A DNA stretch of 64,000 bases from Novosphingobium sp. CECT 9465 (lineage in GTDB: Bacteria > Pseudomonadota > Alphaproteobacteria > Sphingomonadales > Sphingomonadaceae): assembly GCF_920987055.1 (NCBI RefSeq), contig NZ_CAKLBX010000001.1, positions 620,001 to 684,000 of the forward strand. Direction: 5' to 3'. The notes beneath the pieces are model-generated. The model ran no database searches and was not told where the DNA came from. It was given only the letters and a program-made list of their open reading frames with translations. Numbering within the stretch: position 1 is the stretch's first letter; each line of letters starts with the position of its first letter. Positions 51,490 through 60,238 of the stretch are shown here, piece by piece. The position numbers and the translations under genes are program-made.

Positions 51490-51864
51490 TCAGCGCTTCT
51501 TCTTGGGCTTTGGCTTTGGCTTGATCGCGGGTTTGAGTTGGAGCGCGGGCCATGCGTCGATCACCGCTGATCGGATGATCTTTCGTGCCGGAAGAGTCCG
51601 GCTTTCGGGATGGTCGACCAGATACCTGGCCACGACATCGCGTACCTGGCCACCGGTCGCGCCCTTGGGTGTGCCAGGAGGCGCGTCGAGATAGCGTGTG
51701 CCGTCCAGCACGCCCATCACGTAAGTAAGGCATAGTGCCTGGTCGACCGGGCTGCTGGCCGAGCACATGTCATGCAACTGGTTGCCGCTCATCCATTCCG
51801 CATGCGCGGGTGTGGCAGCCCACCCAAGACCTGCGGCAAGGGCCAATTTCAGATTGCGATGCAT
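51490..51864 (-). CDS. Exported Rap1a/Tai-like small protein
   Basis: The 124-residue protein has a signal peptide (MHRNLKLALAAGLGWAATPAHA) and the Rap1a/Tai pattern GNQLHDMCSA, LCLTYVMGVLDG and VVARYLVDHPE with two cysteines, then a basic tail of KPKPK repeats. The family includes periplasmic immunity proteins of type VI amidase effectors, but orphan members are common and no effector is near. It converges on the reductase gene. Confidence 0.8.
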   Translation of the reverse strand: MHRNLKLALAAGLGWAATPAHAEWMSGNQLHDMCSASSPVDQALCLTYVMGVLDGTRYLDAPPGTPKGATGGQVRDVVARYLVDHPESRTLPARKIIRSAVIDAWPALQLKPAIKPKPKPKKKR

Positions 51865-51972
51865 GACGTTCCCTGTTGCGGACAATGCACTTGAAACGCT
51901 CTTCACCCAGATATCATGGGCCTGAGGTTCACGACTCGCAGCGCTTTTCAAACCGTTCGGCGCATCGCGCGT

Positions 51973-52854
51973 TCATAGATTGGTGGTGAACAGCGCGATC
52001 ATCCGCCCCCAGGCCTTTTCCGCCTGTTCCCGGTCATAAATCGGTGCATCAAGGGTGCACCAGCCGTGCTGTGCCGGATACACCTCTATTTCGGCAGGCC
52101 GCCCTGCGGCGTCTGCGGCGGCGCGCAGAATCGTCTTTTCTTCCGGGGCACGCTCATCGTCGTTCTGGGCGATGGCGATCAGATAGGCGGCCTTGGTGCT
52201 GGCGATCAGCTTGTTCGGTGCATCGCGATCATCGCCGACAAGGCCCCCGCCGTGGAACGAGGCGGCGGCGCCCACGCGCGCAGGGTTGGCAAAGGCGGTA
52301 CGCACGGTGAACGGCCCGCCCATGCAGTAGCCGCACGTTCCGATCCGCTTCTTCGTATCGACTTCCTTCTGGCGATCGAGCCACCCGACGAAGGCCGCTG
52401 CATCGGAAATCGTGCCGGCAGGCGTGATCTTGGCGATCATCGGCTTGAGCTTGGCCTGTCCCGCAGGGGTACGCCATTCCATCAGCGAGCCGAGGATCGG
52501 GGCAGGGCTGGAGCGGTAATACTGGTTGACCACCAGCACGGCAAATCCCGCCGCAGCAAGCCGCGTTCCCATAGTCATATACGCATCGCGCAAGCCCGCA
52601 ATATCCGGCCACATGATCACCGCGGCGTGTTTGCCTTTGGATGGATAGACGAAGAATGCGTCGGCCTTTCCGTCGGGCGTATCGATGATCACCGTCCGGC
52701 TGGCCGTGGCAGACCCCGTCTCCTTTGCAGTCGTGCACCCCGGCAGCAGGGAAAGCGCCGCCGCGCCTGCGCTTATCGTGGCAAACTGTCTCCGGTTCGG
52801 GCCGCCGTTGCGCAACCATTGCGCGTTTTCGGCTTCGGTCATTTCATCGCACAT
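51973..52854 (-). CDS. Exported dienelactone hydrolase-like protein
   Basis: The 293-residue alpha/beta hydrolase has GTCGYCMGG (nucleophile Cys, as in dienelactone hydrolases) and a C-terminal PAQHGW His. The N-terminus, NRRQFATISAGAAALSLLPGC, shows both a twin-arginine-like motif and a lipobox, so it should be exported and possibly lipid-anchored. The substrate is unknown; the location suggests an ester or lactone from lignin. The start at 52854 has an ggagg site. Confidence 0.85.
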   Translation of the reverse strand: MCDEMTEAENAQWLRNGGPNRRQFATISAGAAALSLLPGCTTAKETGSATASRTVIIDTPDGKADAFFVYPSKGKHAAVIMWPDIAGLRDAYMTMGTRLAAAGFAVLVVNQYYRSSPAPILGSLMEWRTPAGQAKLKPMIAKITPAGTISDAAAFVGWLDRQKEVDTKKRIGTCGYCMGGPFTVRTAFANPARVGAAASFHGGGLVGDDRDAPNKLIASTKAAYLIAIAQNDDERAPEEKTILRAAADAAGRPAEIEVYPAQHGWCTLDAPIYDREQAEKAWGRMIALFTTNL

Positions 52855-52969
52855 GGGCAGCATCCTCCGAAACCCGTCCAGCGCGCAGAGTAGCGCGAGC
52901 GCGTGACGAAACAAGTCATCAATCATCACTTTCCGAGGCGCATTTTTCCTCTCGCAATCCCACCAAAAT

Positions 52970-52988
52970 TTGTTAGTGTTGCTTACAA
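52970..52988. promoter_or_regulatory. 19-bp inverted repeat before the LdpA-like gene
   Basis: The sequence TTGTTAGTGTTGCTTACAA has 7-bp arms with one mismatch. It matches the ligM element at 275-293 at 16 of 19 positions, with an identical centre GTGTTGC. It lies 25 bp before the start codon, overlapping the expected promoter, which suits repression. Confidence 0.6.
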
Positions 52989-53013
52989 ATATACGAGACT
53001 TGGGAGAGTCGGG

Positions 53014-53733
53014 ATGAGTGATGCCGATACGCGTCTGGCTGCGCTTGAAGCGCGCGTGACGGAGCTTGAAGATCTGAACGCCATTCGCCGCCTGCAATGG
53101 GCCTATGGCTACTACATCGATTACAACCGTCCCGAAGAGGTTGCGGGACTGTTTGCGAAGGACGGGGCTGTCGTTTTCCTGTCGGGCGAATATCGCGGTT
53201 ATGAAGGCGTCATGCGCCTTTACGGCACGTGGTTCCAGAATCTGTTTACCGGCGGCCGTCGCGGCCCCGTTCATGGCCTCCTGCTCGATCATTTCCAGTT
53301 GCAGGACGTGATCACGATCGCACCCGACGGATTGACCGCAAAAGGGCGTTTCCGGGGCATTCTCGCAGGGGGCTGGCACGATGACATCGTCGGTTCAAAG
53401 CCGGACGGTATGCCCCAGCAATTCTGGGAATCGGGCATGTACGAGAACGATTACGTCAAGGAAGACGGCGTCTGGAAGATCAAGCGGCTGGACTACCTGA
53501 TGCAATGGCAGGCCGATTACGAAACTGGCTGGTCCAAGACCGTTGCGCATCTTCAGCCCGCTGTTGTGTGCTATCCTGAAAATCCCGTAGGGCCTGACGT
53601 GATCCTGCCTGAAAAGGAAGTGCGCCAGACCTGGCCGCATCGCCAGGAAGTGCCGATGAGCTTTGCTCATCCCGTGCTCGCCAAATCCTTTGCCGTCGGC
53701 GATTTCACCAGACTGCAGGAGAAGTGGCCGTGA
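53014..53733 (+). CDS. ldpA: NTF2/SnoaL-like protein, LdpA-type gamma-formaldehyde lyase
   Basis: The 239-residue protein has an N-terminal helix (LAALEARVTELEDLNAIRRL) and a SnoaL/NTF2 fold (WAYGYYIDYNRPEEVAGLF). The Novosphingobium enzyme LdpA, of this family and length class, removes formaldehyde from beta-1 lignin diarylpropanes to give lignostilbene, the substrate of the dioxygenase encoded 2.5 kb upstream. I assign LdpA from fold and context, not from catalytic residues. The start at 53014 has a gggagag site. It converges on the MarR gene with a 9-bp gap. Confidence 0.65.
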   Translation: MSDADTRLAALEARVTELEDLNAIRRLQWAYGYYIDYNRPEEVAGLFAKDGAVVFLSGEYRGYEGVMRLYGTWFQNLFTGGRRGPVHGLLLDHFQLQDVITIAPDGLTAKGRFRGILAGGWHDDIVGSKPDGMPQQFWESGMYENDYVKEDGVWKIKRLDYLMQWQADYETGWSKTVAHLQPAVVCYPENPVGPDVILPEKEVRQTWPHRQEVPMSFAHPVLAKSFAVGDFTRLQEKWP

Positions 53734-53742
53734 TGGCGGCGA

Positions 53743-54234
53743 TCAACTGCCGAAGCGCCCGATCCGTGTCAGGACGGATGCTGCAACCCGGCGAAACGCT
53801 TCACGGTCGCGCGGGGGTACGCCCTTGAACAAATCAGCCCCGACAACGGCCATGGCCGGCAACGTCTGGGCAAACAATGCCCGTCCCTGTTCGGACAGGC
53901 GCACCGGCTTGCGCCTGCGGTTCGACAGGTCGAGACCCGGCTCGACCAGGCCGCGTTGCATCAGCCCGGTAATGGCACGGCTGACGTTCATCGGCGCAAG
54001 ACCCATGATGTCTGACAATTCGTGGCCTGCCAGTTCGCCTTCCCCACCCAGAGCCAGTACGATCCGCAGGTCCGTGGCTGTGAGGCCCATCGGATCTGCC
54101 ACGCCTTCGCGCATTGGCCCGCCGATGAAGCTGCCCAGTTTCAGAAGGTCGACGAGCAGTGCGACATCGCCGTTGCGGGCAATGTCTTCCAGCGGCGAAT
54201 GCGGGTCGGGTCGCGATGGCGGCGTGTTGGTCAT
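53743..54234 (-). CDS. MarR family transcriptional regulator
   Basis: The 163-residue winged-helix protein has the MarR pattern (LTATDLRIVLALGG, LSDIMGLAPMNVSRAITGLMQRGLVE, DLSNRRRKPVRLSEQGRALF). It lies between the LdpA-like gene and the TonB-dependent receptor gene and is divergent from the receptor. The 19-bp inverted repeats before ldpA, the receptor and ligM are good candidates for its operators. DesR of SYK-6 is a MarR regulator of O-demethylase genes; orthology is not shown here. Confidence 0.88.
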   Translation of the reverse strand: MTNTPPSRPDPHSPLEDIARNGDVALLVDLLKLGSFIGGPMREGVADPMGLTATDLRIVLALGGEGELAGHELSDIMGLAPMNVSRAITGLMQRGLVEPGLDLSNRRRKPVRLSEQGRALFAQTLPAMAVVGADLFKGVPPRDREAFRRVAASVLTRIGRFGS

Positions 54235-54347
54235 TGCCCGCTTCTATCGCCGCGTTGACCGTAGGGGGCAAGAGGCGAGGTGTGGACTTTTTGCATCACC
54301 CGAAATTCGCGGGAACTTGATCAAATGTTAGACTTGCAAAGCGCAAA

Positions 54348-54367
54348 TTAGTATGTCTTACTAACAA
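54348..54367. promoter_or_regulatory. Inverted repeat in the MarR/TonB-receptor divergent promoter
   Basis: TTAGTATGTCTTACTAA (54348-54364) has perfect 6-bp arms around 5 bp. Aligned with the ligM and ldpA elements it shares most positions of T(T/A)GT(A/T)(T/A)GT(G/C)TT(G/A)C..ACAA. A weaker half-match (ATGTTAGACTTGC) starts at 54325. Both lie between the divergent MarR and receptor genes. Confidence 0.55.
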
Positions 54368-54409
54368 ACATCAAACCGACCCCGCAGAGGGTCATACAGG
54401 AGAGGGGAT

Positions 54410-56791
54410 ATGGCAAAAGCCAACGTCAACAATTCATTTGTGCGCCTTTTTGCTGCGGCAGGCACTGCAGCAATCGCACTGGGAATCACCGCGCCGTCGT
54501 ATGCGCAGGAAGCGCAGGCCGATACAGCGCCGACGACGAACGAAATCGTCGTTACCGCACAGTTCCGCGAACAGCGCCTTCAGGATACGCCGCTGTCGAT
54601 CACGGCGGTCGATGCTGCACTGCTTGCCTCCCGCAACCAGACAGACATTTCGCAGATCGCAGCACAGGCGCCGAACGTCCAGTTGACCCAGATGGGCGCT
54701 GCGTTCGGTTCTTCGATGGCCGCATACATTCGCGGCATCGGCCAGTACGATTTCAACCCGGCCTACGAACCCGGTGTCGGTATCTATATCGATGATGTGT
54801 ACTATGCCACGCTGACCGGCAGCGTCATGGATCTGCTCGATCTTGACCGTGTCGAAGTGCTGCGTGGCCCGCAGGGCACACTGACGGGGCGCAACTCGAT
54901 CGGCGGTGCGATCAAGCTGTTTTCGGCCAAGCCAACGGCGGGTGACAGCGGGACGGTTGAGGCCACTTACGGGTCGCGCAACCGCGTCGACCTTCGCGCG
55001 ACTGCCAATTTCGAGCTTACGGAAAATCTCTTTGCGCGCCTCTCCGGCGTGTACAAGCGCCAGGAAGGCTATGTCGATCAGGTCGATTATGGCTGCGAAA
55101 ATCCGGGCAATGCGCTTGGCATCGGCAGCAACGCGGCATCGCCATCGGACTGCGTCACTGCCAAGCTGGGTGAGCGGAGCTATTCGGGCATTCGTGGTTC
55201 GCTGCGCTACAATCCGGGCGACAACCTCGACTGGATCGTGACCGGCGACTACACTTATGAAAACCGCACCAACGCCGCTGGCGTCATCGGCGCAACCAAT
55301 CCGGTATTGACCGGCGGCGTCGATTTCTCGTGCGGGCGCTTCTGCACATATGCCAACTTCTACATGCCCGCCGGTGGCCAGGCCACGCAGGCATACTACA
55401 GCCCGAACACGACGAAGTTCGAAGGCTGGGGCGTTTCCAGCAATCTCACCATCGGGCTTGGCGACAATCTCAACGTCCAGGCCATTACCGCGTATCGCCG
55501 TTACGATCAGGTGTTCGGCACGGATGACGATTACACGCCCTACAGCCTGATTGCCGGCGCTGGCTACAATGACCTCAGCTTCAAGTTCTTCAGCCAGGAA
55601 CTGCGCCTCAACGGCCAGATCGGTGACAACATCGATTGGACCATTGGCGGCTTTTACAATAACCAGACCTCGGTCTACTTCACCCGCCAGGACATCCGCT
55701 ACATCGTGCCGATCGGCAATCCGGCGCTGTTCCTGCAGTTCCAGGGTGATGATCCTGTCCGCGCCAACAGCAAGGCCGCCTTCGGTACAGTCATCTTCCG
55801 TCCCGTGGAGAACATGACCGTGACAGGCGGTTTGCGCTACACCAAGGAGCACAAGGACTATACCTTCGTGCGTACCCAGTGGGATGGCGGCACATTGACC
55901 GATATCTTCGGCGTCGGCGCGCTGAACGGCTCGAAGGCCAATTACGATGGCGACAAGGTCGACTGGCGTCTTTCGGTCGATTACCGCTTCAGCCCCGAAG
56001 TGCTCGCTTATGCAACGGTCAGCACCGGGTTCAAGGGCGGCGGCGTGACCGCGCGTCCGTTCACCAAGAATCAGGCCGTCAACGGCACGTTCGATCCTGA
56101 AACCCTGCGCGCCTACGAAATTGGCCTGAAGACCGATCTGTTTGATCGCAAGGTTCGCCTGAACCTTTCGGGCTTCTACAACGATTACAAGAACATCCAG
56201 CTTCCGATTGGTGACTGTTCGGTTCTGGATGGCTTTGCGCCGGGCACCGGACCGTTCCCATGCGCAGCCATCCAGAATGCAGGCGATGGCGAGATGTACG
56301 GTCTTGAAGCCGAATTTGCCGCCTCTCCGATCGAAGGTCTCGATATCGATGCCTCGCTGAGCTGGATTGACGGCAAGTGGAAGCGCATTGATGTGGCCGC
56401 ACAGGGCGCACTGCGTGTCGAAGATCCCATCACCACGCCGGCATGGCGCGGCAGCCTGGGCATCCAGTATCGTGCCGATCTCGGCACCTCTGGCTCGATC
56501 ACGCCGCGGTTCGACTTGTCCTACGTTGGCAAGCAGACCATCGGTCGCCTGATCAATGGTGGCGTGTTCGGACCTCTTGACTACAACCCGTCGATCACGC
56601 TGGGCAACGCGCGCCTTACCTGGCGGAACGAGGACGAAAACCTCTCGATTTCGCTTGAGGTGCAGAACCTGTTCGACAAGTACTACTATCTGCCGATCCG
56701 GTTCGCTGCGGTCTATTCCTTCGTTGGAACGTCGTATTCCAATGTGGGCCGCCCGCGCGAATGGGCTGTTTCCGTGCGCAAGACGTTCTGA
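54410..56791 (+). CDS. TonB-dependent outer-membrane receptor of the lignin cluster
   Basis: The 793-residue receptor has a signal peptide ending SYAQ (residue 32), a TonB box (NEIVVTAQ), a plug domain with VEVLRGPQGTLTGRNSIGGAI, and a beta-barrel ending in aromatic Phe (VSVRKTF). Its position between MarR and the aldehyde dehydrogenase gene, and the shared operator motif, suggest uptake of aromatic dimers and not siderophores. The strong aggagagg site fixes the start. Confidence 0.92.
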   Translation: MAKANVNNSFVRLFAAAGTAAIALGITAPSYAQEAQADTAPTTNEIVVTAQFREQRLQDTPLSITAVDAALLASRNQTDISQIAAQAPNVQLTQMGAAFGSSMAAYIRGIGQYDFNPAYEPGVGIYIDDVYYATLTGSVMDLLDLDRVEVLRGPQGTLTGRNSIGGAIKLFSAKPTAGDSGTVEATYGSRNRVDLRATANFELTENLFARLSGVYKRQEGYVDQVDYGCENPGNALGIGSNAASPSDCVTAKLGERSYSGIRGSLRYNPGDNLDWIVTGDYTYENRTNAAGVIGATNPVLTGGVDFSCGRFCTYANFYMPAGGQATQAYYSPNTTKFEGWGVSSNLTIGLGDNLNVQAITAYRRYDQVFGTDDDYTPYSLIAGAGYNDLSFKFFSQELRLNGQIGDNIDWTIGGFYNNQTSVYFTRQDIRYIVPIGNPALFLQFQGDDPVRANSKAAFGTVIFRPVENMTVTGGLRYTKEHKDYTFVRTQWDGGTLTDIFGVGALNGSKANYDGDKVDWRLSVDYRFSPEVLAYATVSTGFKGGGVTARPFTKNQAVNGTFDPETLRAYEIGLKTDLFDRKVRLNLSGFYNDYKNIQLPIGDCSVLDGFAPGTGPFPCAAIQNAGDGEMYGLEAEFAASPIEGLDIDASLSWIDGKWKRIDVAAQGALRVEDPITTPAWRGSLGIQYRADLGTSGSITPRFDLSYVGKQTIGRLINGGVFGPLDYNPSITLGNARLTWRNEDENLSISLEVQNLFDKYYYLPIRFAAVYSFVGTSYSNVGRPREWAVSVRKTF

Positions 56792-56818
56792 TCCGCGCAG
56801 GGCTTGACCTGAAAAAAG

Positions 56819-56845
56819 GGGCGGTCGGCAACGGCCGCCCTTTTT
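56819..56845 (+). terminator. Terminator after the receptor gene
   Basis: An 8-bp stem with one G-U pair (GGGCGGTC/GGCCGCCC) is followed by TTTTT. It separates the receptor from the aldehyde dehydrogenase gene. Confidence 0.8.
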
Positions 56846-56924
56846 CTGTTTGCGCATATAATATCAAATGTTAGCGTTATGGCAGAAGCCGAATCCGGTC
56901 GCAGCCTTGAGAGGATCCCAAGCC

Positions 56925-58394
56925 ATGACTCCAGAAGGCGTGAACGTCGTTCATCATGACAAGCTATTCATTGGCGGACGATGGGTGGCTGCCCATTCGG
57001 GCCGGATGATCGATCTGGTCTCGCCAAACACCGAACAGGTCGTCGGGCGCGTGGCAGAAGCTGACGAAGCCGACATGGACGCCGCCGTTGCCGCCGCCCG
57101 CCAAGCCTTCGATCACGGGCCATGGCCAGCCACGCCGCCACAAGAGCGTATTGCGGCCTTCCGCCGCATGGTTGGGCACCTTGAAACCCGCGTACCTGAA
57201 CTGGCGAAGGCGTGGACCGCGCAGATGGGCGGCCTCGCCTCTTTCGCAGGCCCGATGCATGGCGGCAGCGTGATGGCGCTGGCCCAGATCACGGGCTTTG
57301 CCGAACAGTTCGAATTCGTCCAGCGTCGGCCCAGCATGGCCGCCGATACCGCGCTGATCGCCTATGAGCCGGTCGGCGTGGTGGCGGCCATCGCGCCGTG
57401 GAACGGGCCGTTTGGAATCATGGCGAACAAGGTCGCCTATGCACTGATCACCGGCTGCACGGTAATCATGAAGCCATCGCCCGAAACCCCGCTGGAGGCC
57501 TATATCATTGCCGAAGCGGCAGAGGTGGCGGGTATTCCGGCAGGCGTGGTCAATCTTGTTACCGGCCACCGCGAGGCGAGCGACCATCTCGTCTGCAACG
57601 AAGGAGTCGACAAGGTTTCGTTCACGGGATCGACCTTGGCGGGCAGGCGCATCGCCAGCGTTTGCGGCGCGCGCATGGCACGATGCACCTTGGAACTGGG
57701 CGGCAAGTCCGCCGCGATCATCCGGGATGACTTTCCCATCGACGTTGCGGCCAGGATACTGGCCGGTACGATCACCATGATGAGCGGGCAGGTCTGCGCG
57801 ATGCTCAGCCGCGTGATCATTCCGCGCCATCGCCATGATGAACTGGCTGATGCGATTGCCGCTGAAATGCAGCAGGTGCGAATCGGCCACTCCGACGATC
57901 CCGCGGCGCAACTGGGACCGGTGGCGATGAAACGCCAGCTCGAACGTATCGAGATGTATATCGACGAGGGCAAGCGCAGCGCTGATCTGGTGACCGGGGG
58001 CGGACGGCCAGCGCACATGAACCAGGGCTTTTTCATCGAACCGACGCTGTTCGCCAATGTGAAAAACGACAGCCGCATCGCGCAGGAAGAAATTTTCGGC
58101 CCGGTGCTCAGCCTGATCCCGGTGGACGACGAGGAAGACGCGATCCGCACCGCCAACGCCAGTGCTTATGGCCTCAACGGTTCGGTGCTGACGACCGACG
58201 CCGATGCGGCCTATCGCATTGCCCGCCGCATCCGCACTGGCGGCGTCGGGCAAAACGGGTTGCGCATGGACTTCGGACTGCCGTTTGGCGGCTTCAAGCA
58301 ATCAGGCATCGGGCGCGAAGGCGGGCCGGAGGGGTTGCTGCCCTATCTTGAAATGAAGACCATCCTGATCGACGGGATGCCGACAACGCTTTGA
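56925..58394 (+). CDS. Aldehyde dehydrogenase, candidate vanillin dehydrogenase
   Basis: The 489-residue NAD(P)+-dependent ALDH has the catalytic Cys291 (GQVC), Glu257 (LELGG), Asn160 (PWN) and Lys183 (MKPSPETP). It lies downstream of the receptor and in the same region as the LdpA-like and stilbene dioxygenase genes, which would generate vanillin, so vanillin is the likeliest substrate; formaldehyde or others cannot be excluded. A sequence ATCAAATGTTAGCGTT (from 56863) before it resembles half of the operator motif and shares ATCAAATGTTAG with the receptor promoter. Confidence 0.88.
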   Translation: MTPEGVNVVHHDKLFIGGRWVAAHSGRMIDLVSPNTEQVVGRVAEADEADMDAAVAAARQAFDHGPWPATPPQERIAAFRRMVGHLETRVPELAKAWTAQMGGLASFAGPMHGGSVMALAQITGFAEQFEFVQRRPSMAADTALIAYEPVGVVAAIAPWNGPFGIMANKVAYALITGCTVIMKPSPETPLEAYIIAEAAEVAGIPAGVVNLVTGHREASDHLVCNEGVDKVSFTGSTLAGRRIASVCGARMARCTLELGGKSAAIIRDDFPIDVAARILAGTITMMSGQVCAMLSRVIIPRHRHDELADAIAAEMQQVRIGHSDDPAAQLGPVAMKRQLERIEMYIDEGKRSADLVTGGGRPAHMNQGFFIEPTLFANVKNDSRIAQEEIFGPVLSLIPVDDEEDAIRTANASAYGLNGSVLTTDADAAYRIARRIRTGGVGQNGLRMDFGLPFGGFKQSGIGREGGPEGLLPYLEMKTILIDGMPTTL

Positions 58395-58401
58395 TCGCAG
58401 T

Positions 58402-58436
58402 CCCACCCCCGGCCCCTCCCGCCAGCGGGAGGGGGG
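58402..58436. repeat. CCCACCCCCGGCCCCTCCCGC-type hairpin repeat (single arm)
   Basis: It contains CCCTCCCGCCAGCGGGAGGG and the GCCCACCCC-family outer end. It corresponds to one arm of the ligB-ligC element. It sits between the convergent ALDH and alpha/beta hydrolase genes, where it may also act as a terminator. Confidence 0.65.
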
Positions 58437-58445
58437 AAGCGTTGA

Positions 58446-59102
58446 TCAGCGGATGGGGCAGTCCGGCGACAGGCGCATGTCGAGGTAGTTATCGACCGCG
58501 CGCATCATGTCGTCCATTTCGTTTTCAAAGAAATGGTTGGCGCGGGGCACTTCATCGTGATGGATGGTGATGTGCTTCTGCGTACGCAGTTTGTCGACCA
58601 GCTTCTGCACGGCGTTGGGTGTCACGACCGTATCGGCCGTGCCCTGCACGATGATGCCCGATGCGGGGCACGGTGCAAGGAAGCTGAAATCGTACATGTT
58701 GGCGGGCGGGGCGACCGAGATGAAGCCGCGGATTTCCGGGCGGCGCATCAGCAACTGCATGCCGATCAGCGCGCCGAACGAATAGCCTGCGATCCATGTG
58801 GTGCTGGCTTCGGGGTGGATCGACTGGACCCAATCCAGCGCCGCCGCCGCATCGGACAGTTCGCCGATGCCGTTGTCAAAGCTGCCCTGGCTGCGGCCGA
58901 CGCCGCGGAAGTTGAAGCGCAACACGGCGAAGCCGCGCGCCACGAACGTCTTGTACATCGCCTGGGTGATGCGATCGTTCATCGTGCCGCCCGCTTGCGG
59001 GTGCGGATGGAGGATCATCGCCACTGGCGCGCGCGGGCGCGAAGCGGGCTGGAAACGGCCTTCGAGACGGCCTTCGGGGCCGGGAAAAATGACTGCGGGC
59101 AT
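58446..59102 (-). CDS. Alpha/beta hydrolase
   Basis: The 218-residue protein has HPHPQAGGTMNDR, NFRGVGRSQGSFDNG and the nucleophile elbow GYSFGALIG, with late Asp (GTADTVV) and His (RANHFF). This pattern is of the small serine hydrolases of broad esterase type; the substrate is unknown. The start at 59102 (MPAVIFPGPEG) fits the family; it is divergent from the cysteine desulfurase gene. Confidence 0.85.
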   Translation of the reverse strand: MPAVIFPGPEGRLEGRFQPASRPRAPVAMILHPHPQAGGTMNDRITQAMYKTFVARGFAVLRFNFRGVGRSQGSFDNGIGELSDAAAALDWVQSIHPEASTTWIAGYSFGALIGMQLLMRRPEIRGFISVAPPANMYDFSFLAPCPASGIIVQGTADTVVTPNAVQKLVDKLRTQKHITIHHDEVPRANHFFENEMDDMMRAVDNYLDMRLSPDCPIR

Positions 59103-59218
59103 TGCCTGTCCTGGTTGCCTGTGTTCTGGCCGCGACGGCGATGACTGCCGGGGCTGGGAATTGGTCAAAGGGCTATATAGAAACCAGCCTCACGAAAGCA
59201 ACTTTTCCGGGATTTCCA

Positions 59219-60238
59219 TTGCCGATCTATCTTGACCACGCTGCGACCACCCCGATCCTGCCGCAGGCGCTTGCCGCGATGGAGGAGGGATTCCGCATCT
59301 GGGCCAACCCCTCCAGCCCGCACAAGGCAGGCCGCGCGGCGCGGGCAGCGCTTGAGGATGCCCGCGCGCGGATCAAGGCGGCGCTCGGCTGGACCGGCGA
59401 GGTGATCTTCACCAGCGGGGCCAGCGAGGCGATTGCGCTGGCGATCCGGGCTTGCGTGAAACCGCTGGCGGCGGTCTCTACGGTGGAACATGAAGCCGTG
59501 TTGCGCCTGGCAGGCGATGCGGCGCGATTGTCGGTCGACGGCGACGGCGGGGTCGTCAAAGCCGAGATGGCACCGGGAGTGCTTGTCGCCGTTCAACAGG
59601 TCAACAATGAAACCGGGGTGATTCAATTTCTGACCGGGATCTGGTCGAGCGTCAATCTGGCCGGCGGACTGCTGCTGGCAGATTGCGCACAAGGCGCGGG
59701 CAAGATCGCGCTGCCCCACGCTGATCTGATTGCCATTTCGGCACACAAGTTTGGCGGTCCGATCGGCATCGGTGCCTTGCTGGTGCGCGATTGGGCCATG
59801 CTGCATCCGACCGGAGGGCAGGAGCGTGGCTATCGTGGCGGGACCGAAAACCTGCCCGGCGTGCTGGCGATGGCGGCGGCGCTTGAGGCGGGGAATGACT
59901 GGCTGGAGGACGCTGCGCGCCTTCGGTCTTGGCTGGACGATGCGATCACAAACGCGGGCGGCGAGGTGATTGCTGCCGAGGCGCCGCGTCTGCCGACCAT
60001 CGGCGCTTATCGTATGCCCGGCAGATCGGCCAATGCCCAACTGATCCGCTTCGATGGCGCAGGCATCGCTGTTTCGGCGGGCAGTGCCTGTTCATCGGGT
60101 TCGCTGAAGACCAGCCATGTGCTTTCCGCGATGGGGACCGCGGGCGCGGGTGAGGTGATCCGCGTATCCATCGGACGCGAGACGACCGAGGCGGAGATCG
60201 CGCGGTTCGTGGACGTCTGGCGGGATATTCGCGGATGA
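59219..60238 (+). CDS. Cysteine desulfurase, first of two in tandem
   Basis: The 339-residue PLP-dependent NifS/IscS-like enzyme has the PLP Lys in SAHKFGGP, NNETGV, and the active Cys in SAGSACSSGSLKTSH. The homologous region begins at a TTG at 59219 (MPIYLDHAATTP) because no ATG or GTG suits; the exact start is uncertain. It supplies sulfur for clusters or thio-nucleosides. Its stop overlaps the next desulfurase gene by 4 bp. Confidence 0.85.
   Translation: MPIYLDHAATTPILPQALAAMEEGFRIWANPSSPHKAGRAARAALEDARARIKAALGWTGEVIFTSGASEAIALAIRACVKPLAAVSTVEHEAVLRLAGDAARLSVDGDGGVVKAEMAPGVLVAVQQVNNETGVIQFLTGIWSSVNLAGGLLLADCAQGAGKIALPHADLIAISAHKFGGPIGIGALLVRDWAMLHPTGGQERGYRGGTENLPGVLAMAAALEAGNDWLEDAARLRSWLDDAITNAGGEVIAAEAPRLPTIGAYRMPGRSANAQLIRFDGAGIAVSAGSACSSGSLKTSHVLSAMGTAGAGEVIRVSIGRETTEAEIARFVDVWRDIRG

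Noticed and set aside
51490..51864. Type VI secretion immunity locus suggested by the Rap1a/Tai-like protein.
   Set aside because: No amidase effector or secretion gene is near, and orphan members of this family are common.
54434..56857. A long open frame antisense to the TonB-dependent receptor gene.
   Set aside because: The plus strand has a signal peptide, TonB box, plug and barrel; the antisense product shows only Arg/Ala/Gly-rich noise.
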